DNA of 64,000 nt from Devosia indica (GTDB lineage: Bacteria > Pseudomonadota > Alphaproteobacteria > Rhizobiales > Devosiaceae). Below are positions 53,251 through 62,230 of this stretch, one piece after another. The position numbers were made by a program, and so were the translations under genes. Where the stretch lies: assembly GCF_003056405.1 (NCBI RefSeq), contig NZ_PYVZ01000001.1:248001-312000 (forward strand), in the 5' to 3' direction. Every line of letters starts with the position of its first letter. Positions within the stretch are counted from its first letter, which is position 1. The notes beneath the pieces are model-generated. The model saw only the letters and a list, made by a program, of their open reading frames with translations. It searched no databases and was not told the DNA's origin.

Positions 53251-53568
53251 ATGACCATGAAACACACCAATCTCGGGCGTCTCGCCCTTGCCGCAGCAGT
53301 CATGCTGCCTGCTGCCGGGGCGTATGCCCAGGGTCCTTCGGAAGCCGCGCGCCAGCTCATGGCCGAGAACCTGAGCCAAGCCGACGCCAATTCGGACGGC
53401 GCCCTGAACCAGAGCGAATTCGTGATGCTTATCGATCTCAATGCGGCAGACAATCTTGGACGCGCCGCATTGATTGCCCGGACCGGTAATCAGGCAAGGG
53501 CCTTTGCGCATATCGACGCCAACGGTGACGGCCTTCTGACAGGGGCGGAGCTGCAGGCGATGGTCTAG
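53251..53568 (+). CDS. Periplasmic EF-hand protein
   Basis: 105 residues. The signal peptide ends AGAYAQ. Two EF-hand loops are visible: DANSDGALNQSEF and DANGDGLLTGAEL, each with Asp/Asn/Asp at calcium positions 1, 3 and 5 and Glu at 12. This is the EF-hand_5 type seen in Rhizobiales. AAAGG lies 6 bases before the ATG. It is 40 bp downstream of the secreted-protein gene, so probably one operon. Confidence 0.82.
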   Translation: MTMKHTNLGRLALAAAVMLPAAGAYAQGPSEAARQLMAENLSQADANSDGALNQSEFVMLIDLNAADNLGRAALIARTGNQARAFAHIDANGDGLLTGAELQAMV

Positions 53569-53798
53569 CAGGCGCAGGGTTAGGCAGATCAATCGAACGC
53601 AGCGCAACCCGGCCCATCTGTCACGGCGCCGGTCAAGCCAACCACCGGGCCAAACGAGCGGGACGCAGCATGCGCAGGCGATGAGATGATGAGCAGGCGG
53701 GGCCCGATCCTATCCATCAAGCGGGTTGAACCCGGAACTGGACGCGGCCACCGCCGGCTCATCGACCTTCAAACTTTCAAGACTGAAAAGGGAAACAA

Positions 53799-54161
53799 AT
53801 GGAACTTCAGAAAAAGACGCTGGTGATGCTTGGCGCCGTCATCGCTGTTCAGGCCGTGGATGCAGGACTGCACATCGCAATAAACGAGGTGGAAATGCTG
53901 CGGATCATGTCGAACGCCGTGCTCGTGATCGGCGTCTGCCTGGGCGTGTTCCTCGGCCAGACCTGGAGAATGGCGCTCTGGGCCGGGGCTGTCGGCTACA
54001 TCGTTTTGAACCTCGTTTTCGTCGCCGTTTTCGGGCTTGAGAACCCGGTCACCGGCGTGAACCGCGCGCCGCTCTTTGCGTTCATGGCACTCAGTCTCTG
54101 GCTCACCTACCGAGTAGGGCGCTTGCGGGCGCAATCCCCATTATCGCCTTCTCTGACCTAA
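53799..54161 (+). CDS. Small membrane protein, unknown
   Basis: 120 residues with four hydrophobic segments, about residues 8-24, 38-54, 60-80 and 91-106. MLGAVIAVQAVDAGLHIAIN opens the first, and TGVNRAPLFAFMALSLWL the last. AAGGG lies about 7 bases before the ATG. It has no recognised family. It is 230 bp after the EF-hand gene with its own probable promoter. Confidence 0.6.
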   Translation: MELQKKTLVMLGAVIAVQAVDAGLHIAINEVEMLRIMSNAVLVIGVCLGVFLGQTWRMALWAGAVGYIVLNLVFVAVFGLENPVTGVNRAPLFAFMALSLWLTYRVGRLRAQSPLSPSLT

Positions 54162-54345
54162 TCTTGGCTGGATGCACTGGATTGCTGCCGCAACCCCGCA
54201 GGGCGGCTGGTCTGGGGGCGACAATATCGTCGGGCGAACCGAGGTGACGGGGGGACATCTGAAGGGCGGTTATCGCAATCGACAGTTTCAGGCGGGTCGA
54301 CCACGCCGCCACGTCACCTCATCGGCCTCTGCAGCCCGCAGATCT

Positions 54346-55647
54346 TCAGGAAATGGTCGCCACCCGGCGAGACATGGCAGCTTGCAGGCCCAGATAGAGC
54401 AGCGAGCCGAGGACGCAATAGGCTGCATAACCGAAGGTCTGGACCGTGATGGGGGCACCTGTGTCAATCAGAAAGCCGGCAATGCCAGGGCCGAGCGCGG
54501 ACGCGGCGACCAGGGCCGCCGTCACCAGCGAACGGACAGCTCCGATATGCGCCGTGCCGTAGATTTCGGCCCACAAGGCGCCGACCACCGGGTTGGTCAT
54601 CCCCTGCGTCAGGCCGATGCAGATAAAGGCGATCGGCATGGACCATATTGGCGCCAAAGTGCCCAGGATCAGGCTTGCGACGGCCAGGGGCAGGAGCACG
54701 AAGGGCATCAGCCGCCAGGCGCCGAGCCGGTCGACGAGGAAGCCGGCGAAGATCGAGGATATCGCCACAGACAGCGACAGGAAGGGGAACATTGCGGTAA
54801 AGACCGTCAGGTCCCAGCCTTTTACCTCAGTCAGGTGCGCCTGGTGGAAGACATAGAGCGTCCCGACCGCCGGGGGCGCCATAATTCCGGGCAGCAGGAG
54901 ATAGAACAGGGGATCGCGCAGCACGCGCGACCGGGTCCATTGCAGCCCGGTCGGCTTCAGCATGCCCGCGCCGTCGGGATTGGCGATGACCGGGCGCCCT
55001 TTGCGGCCTTCGGGCGGATCACGCAACAGGAACCAGATGGCCGGTATAACAAGCCCGACCAGCATGGCTGCTGCGCCGGCCCAGACATTGCGCCATCCAA
55101 AGGCCAGGATCGAAACGGTCAGGACAAAGGGCAGGACCGCATCGCCCAGGGTAAAGCCCAATCCGGCAAAGGACAGGGCCCGGCCCCGGAAGCGGTTGAA
55201 CCAGCGTGACATGGTGGTCATGGCGACGTGGCTCAGCATGCCCTGGCCGAAAAAGCGCAACATTGCCAGCGCCAGCACCAGAATGGCGACATGGCCCGCG
55301 CCGGCCATGATCAGGGCCGTGGCAGCAAGGCCGAGCATGCAGATGATGGCAAGGCGCCGGGCCGGAAACTTGTCGGCCAGTATCCCCGCAAAGACCAGTA
55401 CGCTGGCACTGGCCAGCGTGGCCAGCGTGTAGAAGCCGCCGAACTGGCCATGGGTCAGCCCGAATTCGGTTCGCAGCGCCGTGTTGAACTGGGCGATAAA
55501 ATTGGTCTGCCCAGGCATTGTGGCCAGCGTCATCATGGCGCCACCGGCGATCCACTGCCACTGGCGGCCCGTCAGCTCGGAGAGGGGCGGAGACTTTGGC
55601 GGGGCAATGACGGACACGATATGACTTTCGCGGCAGAGCGCCGGCAT
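54346..55647 (-). CDS. MFS transporter
   Basis: 433 residues, twelve TM segments. The first loop motif A is LVFAGILADKFPARRLAIIC about residues 79-98, and the motif in the second half is IFAGFLVDRLGAWRLMPFVL. GTLYVFHQAHL begins TM 7. It resembles the NNP/oxalate-formate group with a long N-terminus. Substrate unknown. It is followed on the same strand by nothing until the secreted protein gene. The start may be an ATG at 55647 or nearby. Confidence 0.8.
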   Translation of the reverse strand: MPALCRESHIVSVIAPPKSPPLSELTGRQWQWIAGGAMMTLATMPGQTNFIAQFNTALRTEFGLTHGQFGGFYTLATLASASVLVFAGILADKFPARRLAIICMLGLAATALIMAGAGHVAILVLALAMLRFFGQGMLSHVAMTTMSRWFNRFRGRALSFAGLGFTLGDAVLPFVLTVSILAFGWRNVWAGAAAMLVGLVIPAIWFLLRDPPEGRKGRPVIANPDGAGMLKPTGLQWTRSRVLRDPLFYLLLPGIMAPPAVGTLYVFHQAHLTEVKGWDLTVFTAMFPFLSLSVAISSIFAGFLVDRLGAWRLMPFVLLPLAVASLILGTLAPIWSMPIAFICIGLTQGMTNPVVGALWAEIYGTAHIGAVRSLVTAALVAASALGPGIAGFLIDTGAPITVQTFGYAAYCVLGSLLYLGLQAAMSRRVATIS

Positions 55648-55723
55648 GAACAGATTGATATGGAAAGGCGGCCGAGACTTCGGCCCGAGGCGGGTTGGAC
55701 CAGCCTAGCACCGACCGGCGGGG

Positions 55724-56083
55724 CTACCCAGCATTCCTTTGCGCACAGGCAATGCAGAGTGTGGCGGCCGGGTCGATGTCGAGACGCTTGAGCGCAATGG
55801 GTTCGCCGCAATCAAGGCAGTCGCCGAACTCGCCGGTTTCCAGGCGCCGCAGCGCCATTTCCAGCGCGACCCTCCTGGCCTGGCGCCGCTGACTGGAGGC
55901 CTGCGCCAACGCCTGGCCCTGCATGGCGTCCATGCGGGACAGGCGACCAACACTCTGCTGGTCAAGTTGCACGGGCGCCCGATCGGATGCGGTGCCCTCG
56001 GCAAGGCGCTCCAGCTCCGCGAGTTCGTCGCGGATAAGAGCCTTGAAACGCGGCGCATCCTTCTGCTCGAACTGACTGGGCAT
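55724..56083 (-). CDS. TraR/DksA-family zinc-finger protein
   Basis: 119 residues. A helical N-terminal part (RFKALIRDELAELERLAEGT) is followed by the C4 finger GDCLDCGEPIALKRLDIDPA with second pair CIAC near the end. Members bind RNA polymerase near the secondary channel. Start at 56083 (MPSQFEQKD). Not coupled to the universal stress protein gene; 88 bp separate them. Confidence 0.85.
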   Translation of the reverse strand: MPSQFEQKDAPRFKALIRDELAELERLAEGTASDRAPVQLDQQSVGRLSRMDAMQGQALAQASSQRRQARRVALEMALRRLETGEFGDCLDCGEPIALKRLDIDPAATLCIACAQRNAG

Positions 56084-56171
56084 GCGGTTCCCCTGGCGAC
56101 GGAACAACTTTGGCACGGGGCTTAGCTTGGCGGCCGCCGTACGCAAAATGTGCGGCGGCCGGCCAGTCCTG

Positions 56172-57026
56172 TCAGCGGAACAGCATCACCGGGCGCTTTA
56201 CCGAGCGGACCATTTCGGCTGTGGTGCTGCCGATGATGAAGCTGCGGATGCGCGAATGGCCATAGGCGCCCATCACCAGCAGGTCGATATGGTCGGCCTC
56301 GGCATGGCTGGCGATGATCTTTTCCGGCTCGCCTTCCTCGATATGGGTATGGATGGTGTAGCCGGCGCTGCGCAGCACATTGGCAGCCGTCTCGAGCTTG
56401 CCGCGGCTTTCCGGGGTATCCTTGCCAACCGTCACCATGTGGCCCTCAAGGCCCGGGAACAGCTTGCCGGTGGCGATGTGGTTGATCGCCTTCATCACGC
56501 TCGGGCCGCCATCGAAGGCGACAAGGAAGCGCTTGACCGGCTGGAAGGCGCGCGACGCCACCAGCACCGGCTTGGTGCTGGTCCGCACCACGCGTTCGAG
56601 GTTCGACCCCAGATGCAGCTTGGCAAAATCGGCCGCTTCGCCGCGCTTGCCGATCAGGATCAGGTCGGCGTCCTTTTCGAGTTCCTGGACGGCCTCAACC
56701 ACGTCACCATTGCGCAACTTGCCAACCGCGCTCTCGACACCTGCCTCAAGCAGACGGCTGACGCCGGCATCGACGATCAGCCGCCCGCGCTGCTGGGCCA
56801 GCTTGGCGCGCTGGGCATCGTGTTCGGCCAGTTCGTTGAGCAGGCTCGTGCGGGCGCCCAGTTCCAGGCTGCCCGAAAGATCGGCCGGTGTGCTCGAGAG
56901 GTCGCGGCGGCCGATGACGTGCACGACGTCCACGCTGGCGCCAATGGTGGTGGCCACCCAGGCGGCGTGGTCGAGCACGCTCTGGGCATAGGTCGAGCCG
57001 TCGATGAAGGCGATGAGTTTTGCCAT
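56172..57026 (-). CDS. Universal stress protein, two UspA domains
   Basis: 284 residues. Domain 1 starts LIAFIDGSTYAQSVLDHAAW; domain 2 starts RFLVAFDGGPSVMKAINHIA. The ATP-binding pattern G-x-x-G-(9x)-G-S is intact in domain 2: VMGAYGHSRIRSFIIGST. It follows the SulP transporter gene by 15 bp on the same strand and is presumably a co-transcribed regulator of it. Confidence 0.9.
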   Translation of the reverse strand: MAKLIAFIDGSTYAQSVLDHAAWVATTIGASVDVVHVIGRRDLSSTPADLSGSLELGARTSLLNELAEHDAQRAKLAQQRGRLIVDAGVSRLLEAGVESAVGKLRNGDVVEAVQELEKDADLILIGKRGEAADFAKLHLGSNLERVVRTSTKPVLVASRAFQPVKRFLVAFDGGPSVMKAINHIATGKLFPGLEGHMVTVGKDTPESRGKLETAANVLRSAGYTIHTHIEEGEPEKIIASHAEADHIDLLVMGAYGHSRIRSFIIGSTTAEMVRSVKRPVMLFR

Positions 57027-57041
57027 GTTGTCGTTCTCCTC

Positions 57042-58529
57042 CTAGTGCCCCATGAGGCGTTCGAGCGCCCCGGGCTTATCGTGAATACCCAGCCTGTCGA
57101 CAATGGTCTCGCTGGCCTCGTTCATGCCCACCAGATTGACCTCGGCCCCCTCGCGGCGGAATTTGAGGACGATCATGTCGAGCGCCTGCACGCTGGAGAT
57201 GTCCCAGATATGGGCGTGGGTGACATCGATGGTGACCTTTTCGAGGCTCTCCTTGAAGTCGAAAGCGGCGTTGAAATCCTCCACCGAAGCGAAGAACACC
57301 TGGCCCTCGACCGTATAGGTCCGCTCGCGCCCGTCGGCCGAAAGTTCCGAGGTGATGCGGAAGATCTGCGATATCTTCCAGGCAAAGAAGATGCCCGAGA
57401 GCAGGACGCCGATCAGCACGCCGATGGCCAGGTTGTGGGTGTAAATCACCGTCACCACCGTGGCGATCATCACGATCGAGGAGCTGCGCGGATGAATGGC
57501 CAGGTTCTTGATCGAGCTCCAGGAGAAGGTGCCGATCGAGACCATGATCATGATGGCGACCAAGGCGGGCATGGGAATCCGGCTGACCAGATCGCCCAGC
57601 ACCAGGATCAGGAACAGCAGGAAGATCCCGGCACAGAAGGTCGAAAGCCTTCCGCGGCCGCCCGATTTCACATTGATGATCGACTGGCCGATCATGGCGC
57701 AGCCAGCCATGCCGCCGATGAAGCCGGTGGCGGTATTGGCGATGCCCTGGCCGATACATTCCTGGTTGCGGTCGCTCTTGGTGTCGGTCAACTCGTCCAC
57801 GATCTGCGCCGTCATCAGCGACTCGAGCAGCCCCACCACGGCCACTGCGGCCGAATAGGGCAGGATGATCATCAGGGTTTCGAAATTGAGCGGGATCTGC
57901 GGGATGAGGAACACTGGCAGCGTATCGGGCAGCGCGCCCATGTCGCCCACCGTGCGGACATCAAGGCCCAGCGCCAGCGACAAGGCGGTCAACACCACGA
58001 TGCAGACCAGCGGCGAGGGGATGACCTTGGTGATGCGCGGGAAGAGATAGATAATGGCAAGGCCGCCAGCGACCATCACATAGGTCAGCCAGGTGACATT
58101 GGTCAGCTCGGGAAGCTGGGCCATGAAGATGAGAATGGCCAAAGCGTTGACGAAGCCGGTCATCACCGATTTCGAGACGAAGCGCATGACATAGCCGAGC
58201 TTGAGAAAGCCCGCGCCAATCTGCAGCAAACCAGCCAGCACCGTCGCGGCAAGAAGGTATTCAAGGCCGTGATCCCTGACCAGGGTGACCATCAGCACAG
58301 CGGTTGCTGCCGTCGCCGCCGAGATCATGCCGGGGCGGCCGCCGACAAAGGCGATCAGCACGGCGATCGAGAAGGAGGCGTAGAGCCCCACCTTGGGGTC
58401 GACGCCGGCGATAATGGAAAAGGCAATGGCTTCAGGGATCAGCGCGAGGGCAACGACGAGTCCGGCGAGGATGTCGGCGCGGATATTGCCGAACCATTCG
58501 GCGCGCATGCGGGGAAGAAAATCTTGCAT
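57042..58529 (-). CDS. SulP/SLC26-family anion transporter with STAS domain
   Basis: 495 residues. The SulP TM core starts [20 protein letters not shown] with [12 protein letters not shown], then [18 protein letters not shown]. The C-terminal STAS domain is [20 protein letters not shown]. The family moves sulfate or bicarbonate, or other anions. Start at 58529 (MQDFLPRM). It is co-transcribed with a double-Usp gene, which points to stress-linked control. Confidence 0.9.
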   Translation of the reverse strand: MQDFLPRMRAEWFGNIRADILAGLVVALALIPEAIAFSIIAGVDPKVGLYASFSIAVLIAFVGGRPGMISAATAATAVLMVTLVRDHGLEYLLAATVLAGLLQIGAGFLKLGYVMRFVSKSVMTGFVNALAILIFMAQLPELTNVTWLTYVMVAGGLAIIYLFPRITKVIPSPLVCIVVLTALSLALGLDVRTVGDMGALPDTLPVFLIPQIPLNFETLMIILPYSAAVAVVGLLESLMTAQIVDELTDTKSDRNQECIGQGIANTATGFIGGMAGCAMIGQSIINVKSGGRGRLSTFCAGIFLLFLILVLGDLVSRIPMPALVAIMIMVSIGTFSWSSIKNLAIHPRSSSIVMIATVVTVIYTHNLAIGVLIGVLLSGIFFAWKISQIFRITSELSADGRERTYTVEGQVFFASVEDFNAAFDFKESLEKVTIDVTHAHIWDISSVQALDMIVLKFRREGAEVNLVGMNEASETIVDRLGIHDKPGALERLMGH

Positions 58530-59003
58530 CTGGGGTCCATCTGTGGAGTGCCGCTGTCAGAAGGCTTCTGGCGGCTGTCGCGACACAGGGATGTCCTGAA
58601 GAAAGCGTGGCCGGCGGCGGCAATGCCCGTTGCGGGCCCTACGAAACGCGGTCGTCTGCGCGTGAAATGGCATGGAAATCAAAGACCATGCCCGAGGCAG
58701 TCTGACCGGCAGCCGAACGCTTCAGGCGCTCCGTTGCATCGATGTTCAAACGATCTGGTAGGTGACCGGGGGATAGGCGCCCGGAGAAGCCACCCGCAGG
58801 CGCGGGTCCGACGACGTTATGTGAATGCCCTAGATGGGCCGGGCGTGCAAGGCATATCAGGCATGTGCCTGGCGCATGCCTGATATGCGGCAAGGTGCGC
58901 GTCCAGCGCCGTTTCTCCTGATGCGCCCGGGCGGCTTGGCATCGGCGTTCTGGCATGACACATCTTGGGCCGCGATTTGCCATGCCGACCAAGGACAAGA
59001 AAC
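58530..59003. other. 474-bp gap; large inverted repeat
   Basis: No credible gene is visible. The divergent promoters of the SulP and DUF3237 genes should lie here. The notable element is a perfect inverted repeat with arms GCATATCAGGCATG (58852-58865) and CATGCCTGATATGC (58875-58888) around nine bases. Confidence 0.6.
58852..58888. repeat. 14-bp perfect inverted repeat upstream of the DUF3237 gene
   Basis: Arms GCATATCAGGCATG and CATGCCTGATATGC around TGCCTGGCG. No T-run flanks it, so a terminator is unlikely. It lies 116 bp before the DUF3237 start. Confidence 0.7.
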
Positions 59004-59471
59004 GTGCCCCTGTTGCCCGCGCCGACGCTCACGCATTTCTGTACGCTGGAGGTGGCGCTGTCCAAGCCGATGGTGATCGGCGATGTGCACGGGGCCAGCA
59101 AGAGGGTCATTCCCATTCGCGGCGGCACGGTTTCGGGGCCGGGCATTTCCGGCACCATTCTCGATTTCGGCGCCGACTGGCAGCGCGTGTTCGACAATGG
59201 GGTGGCTGCGCTCGATGCGCGCTATGCTTTCGAGACCGATGATGGGGCGCTGATCGAAATCGAGAATTTCGGCTTTCGCCACGGGCCACCCGAAATTCTG
59301 GCCAAACTGGCCGCCGGGGAGGTCTGCCCGCCCGAGAGCTATTACATGCGCACCGCGGCACGCCTGAGCACAGGGCATCCTAAATATGACTGGATCAACC
59401 GGACCATGTTCGTGGGCACCGGCGCGCGCCTCCAGAGCGCGGTGCAGATCGAGCTTTACGCCGTCGGCTGA
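59004..59471 (+). CDS. DUF3237 (UPF0311) family protein
   Basis: 155 residues, beta-barrel type. It has FCTLEVALSKPMVIGDVHGA and VSGPGISGTILDFGADWQRV, then FETDDGALIEIENFGFRHGP and WINRTMFVGTGARLQSAVQI, the DUF3237 signature. Start: a GTG at 59004 with AAGGA nine bases upstream; the frame from 58965 gives an unlikely N-terminus. It lies 83 bp before the FAD monooxygenase gene and is probably in one operon with it. Confidence 0.82.
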   Translation: MPLLPAPTLTHFCTLEVALSKPMVIGDVHGASKRVIPIRGGTVSGPGISGTILDFGADWQRVFDNGVAALDARYAFETDDGALIEIENFGFRHGPPEILAKLAAGEVCPPESYYMRTAARLSTGHPKYDWINRTMFVGTGARLQSAVQIELYAVG

Positions 59472-59554
59472 CGCCGGGCATTGGACAAGCCCGGACTGAT
59501 TGAATAAACCACCCGGCAATGCGCCCGAAAAGGGCTCGGCTGGGGGACATCCAT

Positions 59555-60853
59555 ATGACGCAGGATCGGGTGCTGATTGCGGGCGGCGGTATTGGCGGGC
59601 TGGCCCTGGCCCTGACGCTGCACCAGATCGGGGTCCCGTTCACGGTCTATGAATCGGTGCGCCAACTGGCCCCGCTCGGCGTCGGCATCAATATCCAGCC
59701 CAATGCGGTGCGCGAACTGTTCGATCTTGGCCTGAACCAGAGCGACCTCGACGGCATCGGCGTGGCTTCGCGCGAATGGGCGCTGCTCGGGCGCAATGGC
59801 AATGAGATCTATTCAGAGCCGCGCGGGCTGGAGGCCGGGTATGACTGGCCGCAATATTCGGTGCATCGCGGGCAATTGCATATGCTGCTCTATCGCACGC
59901 TGGTGGCGCGGGCCGGGACGGATTGCGTCCAGCTTGGCCATGAGGTGATCGGCTATGCCCGGAACGGCGACGGCTCGGTGACGGCGCAAATCCGCCGCGC
60001 CGGCGGGGAGGTAACGCATGCCTCCGGCCGGTTGCTGATCGGCGCCGATGGCATTCATTCAAACGTGCGCGCCACCATGCATCCCGACCAACCGCCAATT
60101 CACTGGGGCGGCGCAGTGATGTGGCGCGGCACCACGCTGGCCAAACCCATTCGCAGCGGCTCGTCCTTTGTGGGGCTGGGCAGCCATCGCCACCGCATCG
60201 TCTTTTATCCGATCGGCCCGGCCGATCCCGAAACGGGCCTGGCCGTCACCAACTGGATTGCCGAGGTGACGCTGGACAATTCGGAAGGCTGGAAAAACGC
60301 GGGCTGGTTCCGGCGGGTCCAGATTGCCGAGTTTGCCCACCACTTCGCCGACTGGCGCTATGACTGGCTCGATGTGCCGGACATGCTGGCACGGGCCGAC
60401 ATCGCTTACGAAAACCCGATGATCGACCGCGATCCGGTTTCCACCTGGCAGGATGGCCCGGTGGCGCTGATGGGCGATGCCGCCCATGCCATGTATCCCA
60501 CCGGCTCGAACGGGGCCAGCCAGGCTATTATCGATGCCCGCATCCTGGGCGCGATGGTGCTGAGGCATGGGGTTAGTGCCGACGCGCTGGCAGCCTATGA
60601 CGAAAAGCTTTGCGGCCCGATCTCGGAACTGATCCTGCGCAATCGCGGCGCCGGCCCGTTTGGCCTGCTCAACATGGTGGATGAACGCTGCGGCGGGGTG
60701 TTCGACGACATCGATGCGGTCATTCCCGCACAAGAACGCGCCGAGTTCATGGCGCGCTACAAGGCGGCAGCGGGTTTTGCTATCGAACAGCTCAATGCGG
60801 CCCCGCCGACCATCGCGCCGGGCGCGCGCGTGACCGAGGCTGTTCCGGCCTAA
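59555..60853 (+). CDS. FAD-dependent aromatic monooxygenase (salicylate hydroxylase-like)
   Basis: 432 residues. GxGxxG FAD motif RVLIAGGGIGGLALALTLHQ, the DG motif LLIGADGIHSNVRAT, and the FAD-ribityl GD motif VALMGDAAHAMYPTGSNGAS are complete. A His-rich loop (HRHRIVFYPIG) lies in the substrate domain. Start at 59555. Class A flavin hydroxylases act on aromatic acids with NAD(P)H. Substrate unknown; co-direction with DUF3237 suggests a small catabolic unit. Confidence 0.88.
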   Translation: MTQDRVLIAGGGIGGLALALTLHQIGVPFTVYESVRQLAPLGVGINIQPNAVRELFDLGLNQSDLDGIGVASREWALLGRNGNEIYSEPRGLEAGYDWPQYSVHRGQLHMLLYRTLVARAGTDCVQLGHEVIGYARNGDGSVTAQIRRAGGEVTHASGRLLIGADGIHSNVRATMHPDQPPIHWGGAVMWRGTTLAKPIRSGSSFVGLGSHRHRIVFYPIGPADPETGLAVTNWIAEVTLDNSEGWKNAGWFRRVQIAEFAHHFADWRYDWLDVPDMLARADIAYENPMIDRDPVSTWQDGPVALMGDAAHAMYPTGSNGASQAIIDARILGAMVLRHGVSADALAAYDEKLCGPISELILRNRGAGPFGLLNMVDERCGGVFDDIDAVIPAQERAEFMARYKAAAGFAIEQLNAAPPTIAPGARVTEAVPA

Positions 60854-60922
60854 AGCCCTCTATTTTCATACGTTTTCGTTTTTGGCTCGGCCCAGCAGAG
60901 CAAAGTTGTTGACTCCTGTGCT

Positions 60923-60948
60923 TAGTGTGCTACATATCTAGCACACTA
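60923..60948. promoter_or_regulatory. GntR/YtrA operator overlapping the promoter
   Basis: TAGTGTGCTA and TAGCACACTA are perfect 10-bp arms around CATATC. A -35-like TTGACT (60909-60914) and -10-like TACATA (60931-60936, 16-bp spacer) place the operator over the -10 element, 15 bp before the GntR ATG. Confidence 0.75.
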
Positions 60949-60962
60949 GATAGGCAAGACAC

Positions 60963-61334
60963 ATGGATGATTTTCACGCCAGCCAGCCGATCTTCGTACA
61001 GATCCGGCAGCGGCTGATCGAGATGATCCTCCGGCAACAGGTTGCGGAGGGCGATGCTTTGCCCTCGGTGCGCCAGATTGCCGGTGATCTTTCGGTCAAT
61101 CCGCTTACGGTCACCAAGGCCTTCGAGGCTCTGGTCGATATCGGGGTGGTGGAGAAACGCAGGGGACTGGGCATGTTCGTTACCAGCGGCGCGCGAGCGC
61201 AATTGCTCGCTCATGAACGCGAGAAATTCCTCAAGGAAGACTGGCCGCGCATTGCGGCACAGATCAAGGCGCTCGATCTCGATCTCAAGGATCTGATCGC
61301 CACAGACACCAAGCTCGAAGGGCAGAGCAAATGA
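60963..61334 (+). CDS. YtrA-subfamily GntR transcriptional regulator
   Basis: 123 residues. The winged helix has PIFVQIRQRLIEMILRQQVA, EGDALPSVRQIAGDLSVNPL and TVTKAFEALVDIGVVEKRRG. The short C-terminal helical tail without an effector domain marks the YtrA group, which controls the ABC genes next to it. ATGA overlap with the ATPase gene (61331-61334). Self-repression through the palindrome at 60923-60948 is expected. Confidence 0.9.
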   Translation: MDDFHASQPIFVQIRQRLIEMILRQQVAEGDALPSVRQIAGDLSVNPLTVTKAFEALVDIGVVEKRRGLGMFVTSGARAQLLAHEREKFLKEDWPRIAAQIKALDLDLKDLIATDTKLEGQSK

Positions 61335-62230
61335 CTGAGCTTTCCATTTCCGCCGAACCCATCGTGTCCGCTCGCGGGCTTTCCAAATCCTTTGGCCGCA
61401 AGAAAATCCTGCACGATCTGGATTTCGACATTCCGGCCGGCCGCATCTATGGGCTGATCGGGCATAATGGCGCGGGCAAGACCACCACGCTCAACGCCAT
61501 GCTGGGCCTGACCTCCTATGAGGGCACCATCAGGGTGCTGGGTGAAGATCCGTTTGCCCGCCGTGCCAAGCTGATGGAAAACGTTGCCTTCATCTCCGAT
61601 GTGGCAAGCCTGCCGCGCTTCCTGCGGGTGCGTGAGCTGTTTGCGCTGCTTACCAATATCCATCCCAATTTTTCGCCGGATAAGGCGCGGCAATTCCTCG
61701 AGGGCACCGATATCCGGCCCGAAATGAAGATCCGCACCCTCTCCAAGGGCATGATCGCCCAGCTTCACCTGGCGGTGGTGATGGCGATCGATGCCAAGCT
61801 GCTGGTACTGGACGAACCCACGCTCGGGCTCGACATCACCTATCGCAAGCGCTTCTACCGGCGGCTGCTGGAAGACTACATGACCGAGGAGCGCACGCTG
61901 ATCATCACCACCCACCAGGTGGACGAGATCGAATTCATGCTCTCCGACATCATGTTCATCCGCGATGGGGAAATGATCCTGCACATGCAGATGGAAACGG
62001 TGAGCGAAAAATTCACCCAGCTGGTCGCCGATAGCGCCGAGGCGCAGGCCCAGGCCCGCGCACATGGCCCGGTCTATGAAGAAACGCGCTTCGGCCAGAC
62101 CGTGTTCATCTTCGACGGCGTCGAACGCGAAAAACTCGAACCGCTGGGCCGCATCTCGACGCCCACCATTTCGGACCTCTTCGTGGCGTTGATGCAGCGG
62201 CCCACAGCCAATCCGGAGACCGCCCGATGA
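61331..62230 (+). CDS. ABC exporter ATP-binding protein
   Basis: 299 residues. Walker A is LIGHNGAGKTTTLNAMLGL, with signature LSKGMIAQLHLAVVMAIDAK (in place of LSGGQ) and Walker B LLVLDEPTLGLDITYRKRFY. The switch His is in IITTHQVDEIEFMLSDIMFI. It belongs to the YtrB/BcrA-type exporters. Start overlaps the GntR gene by ATGA; its stop overlaps the permease gene by ATGA. Confidence 0.9.
   Translation: MTELSISAEPIVSARGLSKSFGRKKILHDLDFDIPAGRIYGLIGHNGAGKTTTLNAMLGLTSYEGTIRVLGEDPFARRAKLMENVAFISDVASLPRFLRVRELFALLTNIHPNFSPDKARQFLEGTDIRPEMKIRTLSKGMIAQLHLAVVMAIDAKLLVLDEPTLGLDITYRKRFYRRLLEDYMTEERTLIITTHQVDEIEFMLSDIMFIRDGEMILHMQMETVSEKFTQLVADSAEAQAQARAHGPVYEETRFGQTVFIFDGVEREKLEPLGRISTPTISDLFVALMQRPTANPETAR

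Noticed and set aside
56082..58883. 933-codon forward ORF across USP and SulP
   Set aside because: Gly/His/Asp-rich antisense shadow typical of GC-rich coding DNA; the reverse strand has two clear families.
58639..58998. Reverse ORF in the SulP/DUF3237 gap
   Set aside because: Cys/Arg/Pro-rich, no start context, and it runs through the 14-bp inverted repeat; judged non-coding.
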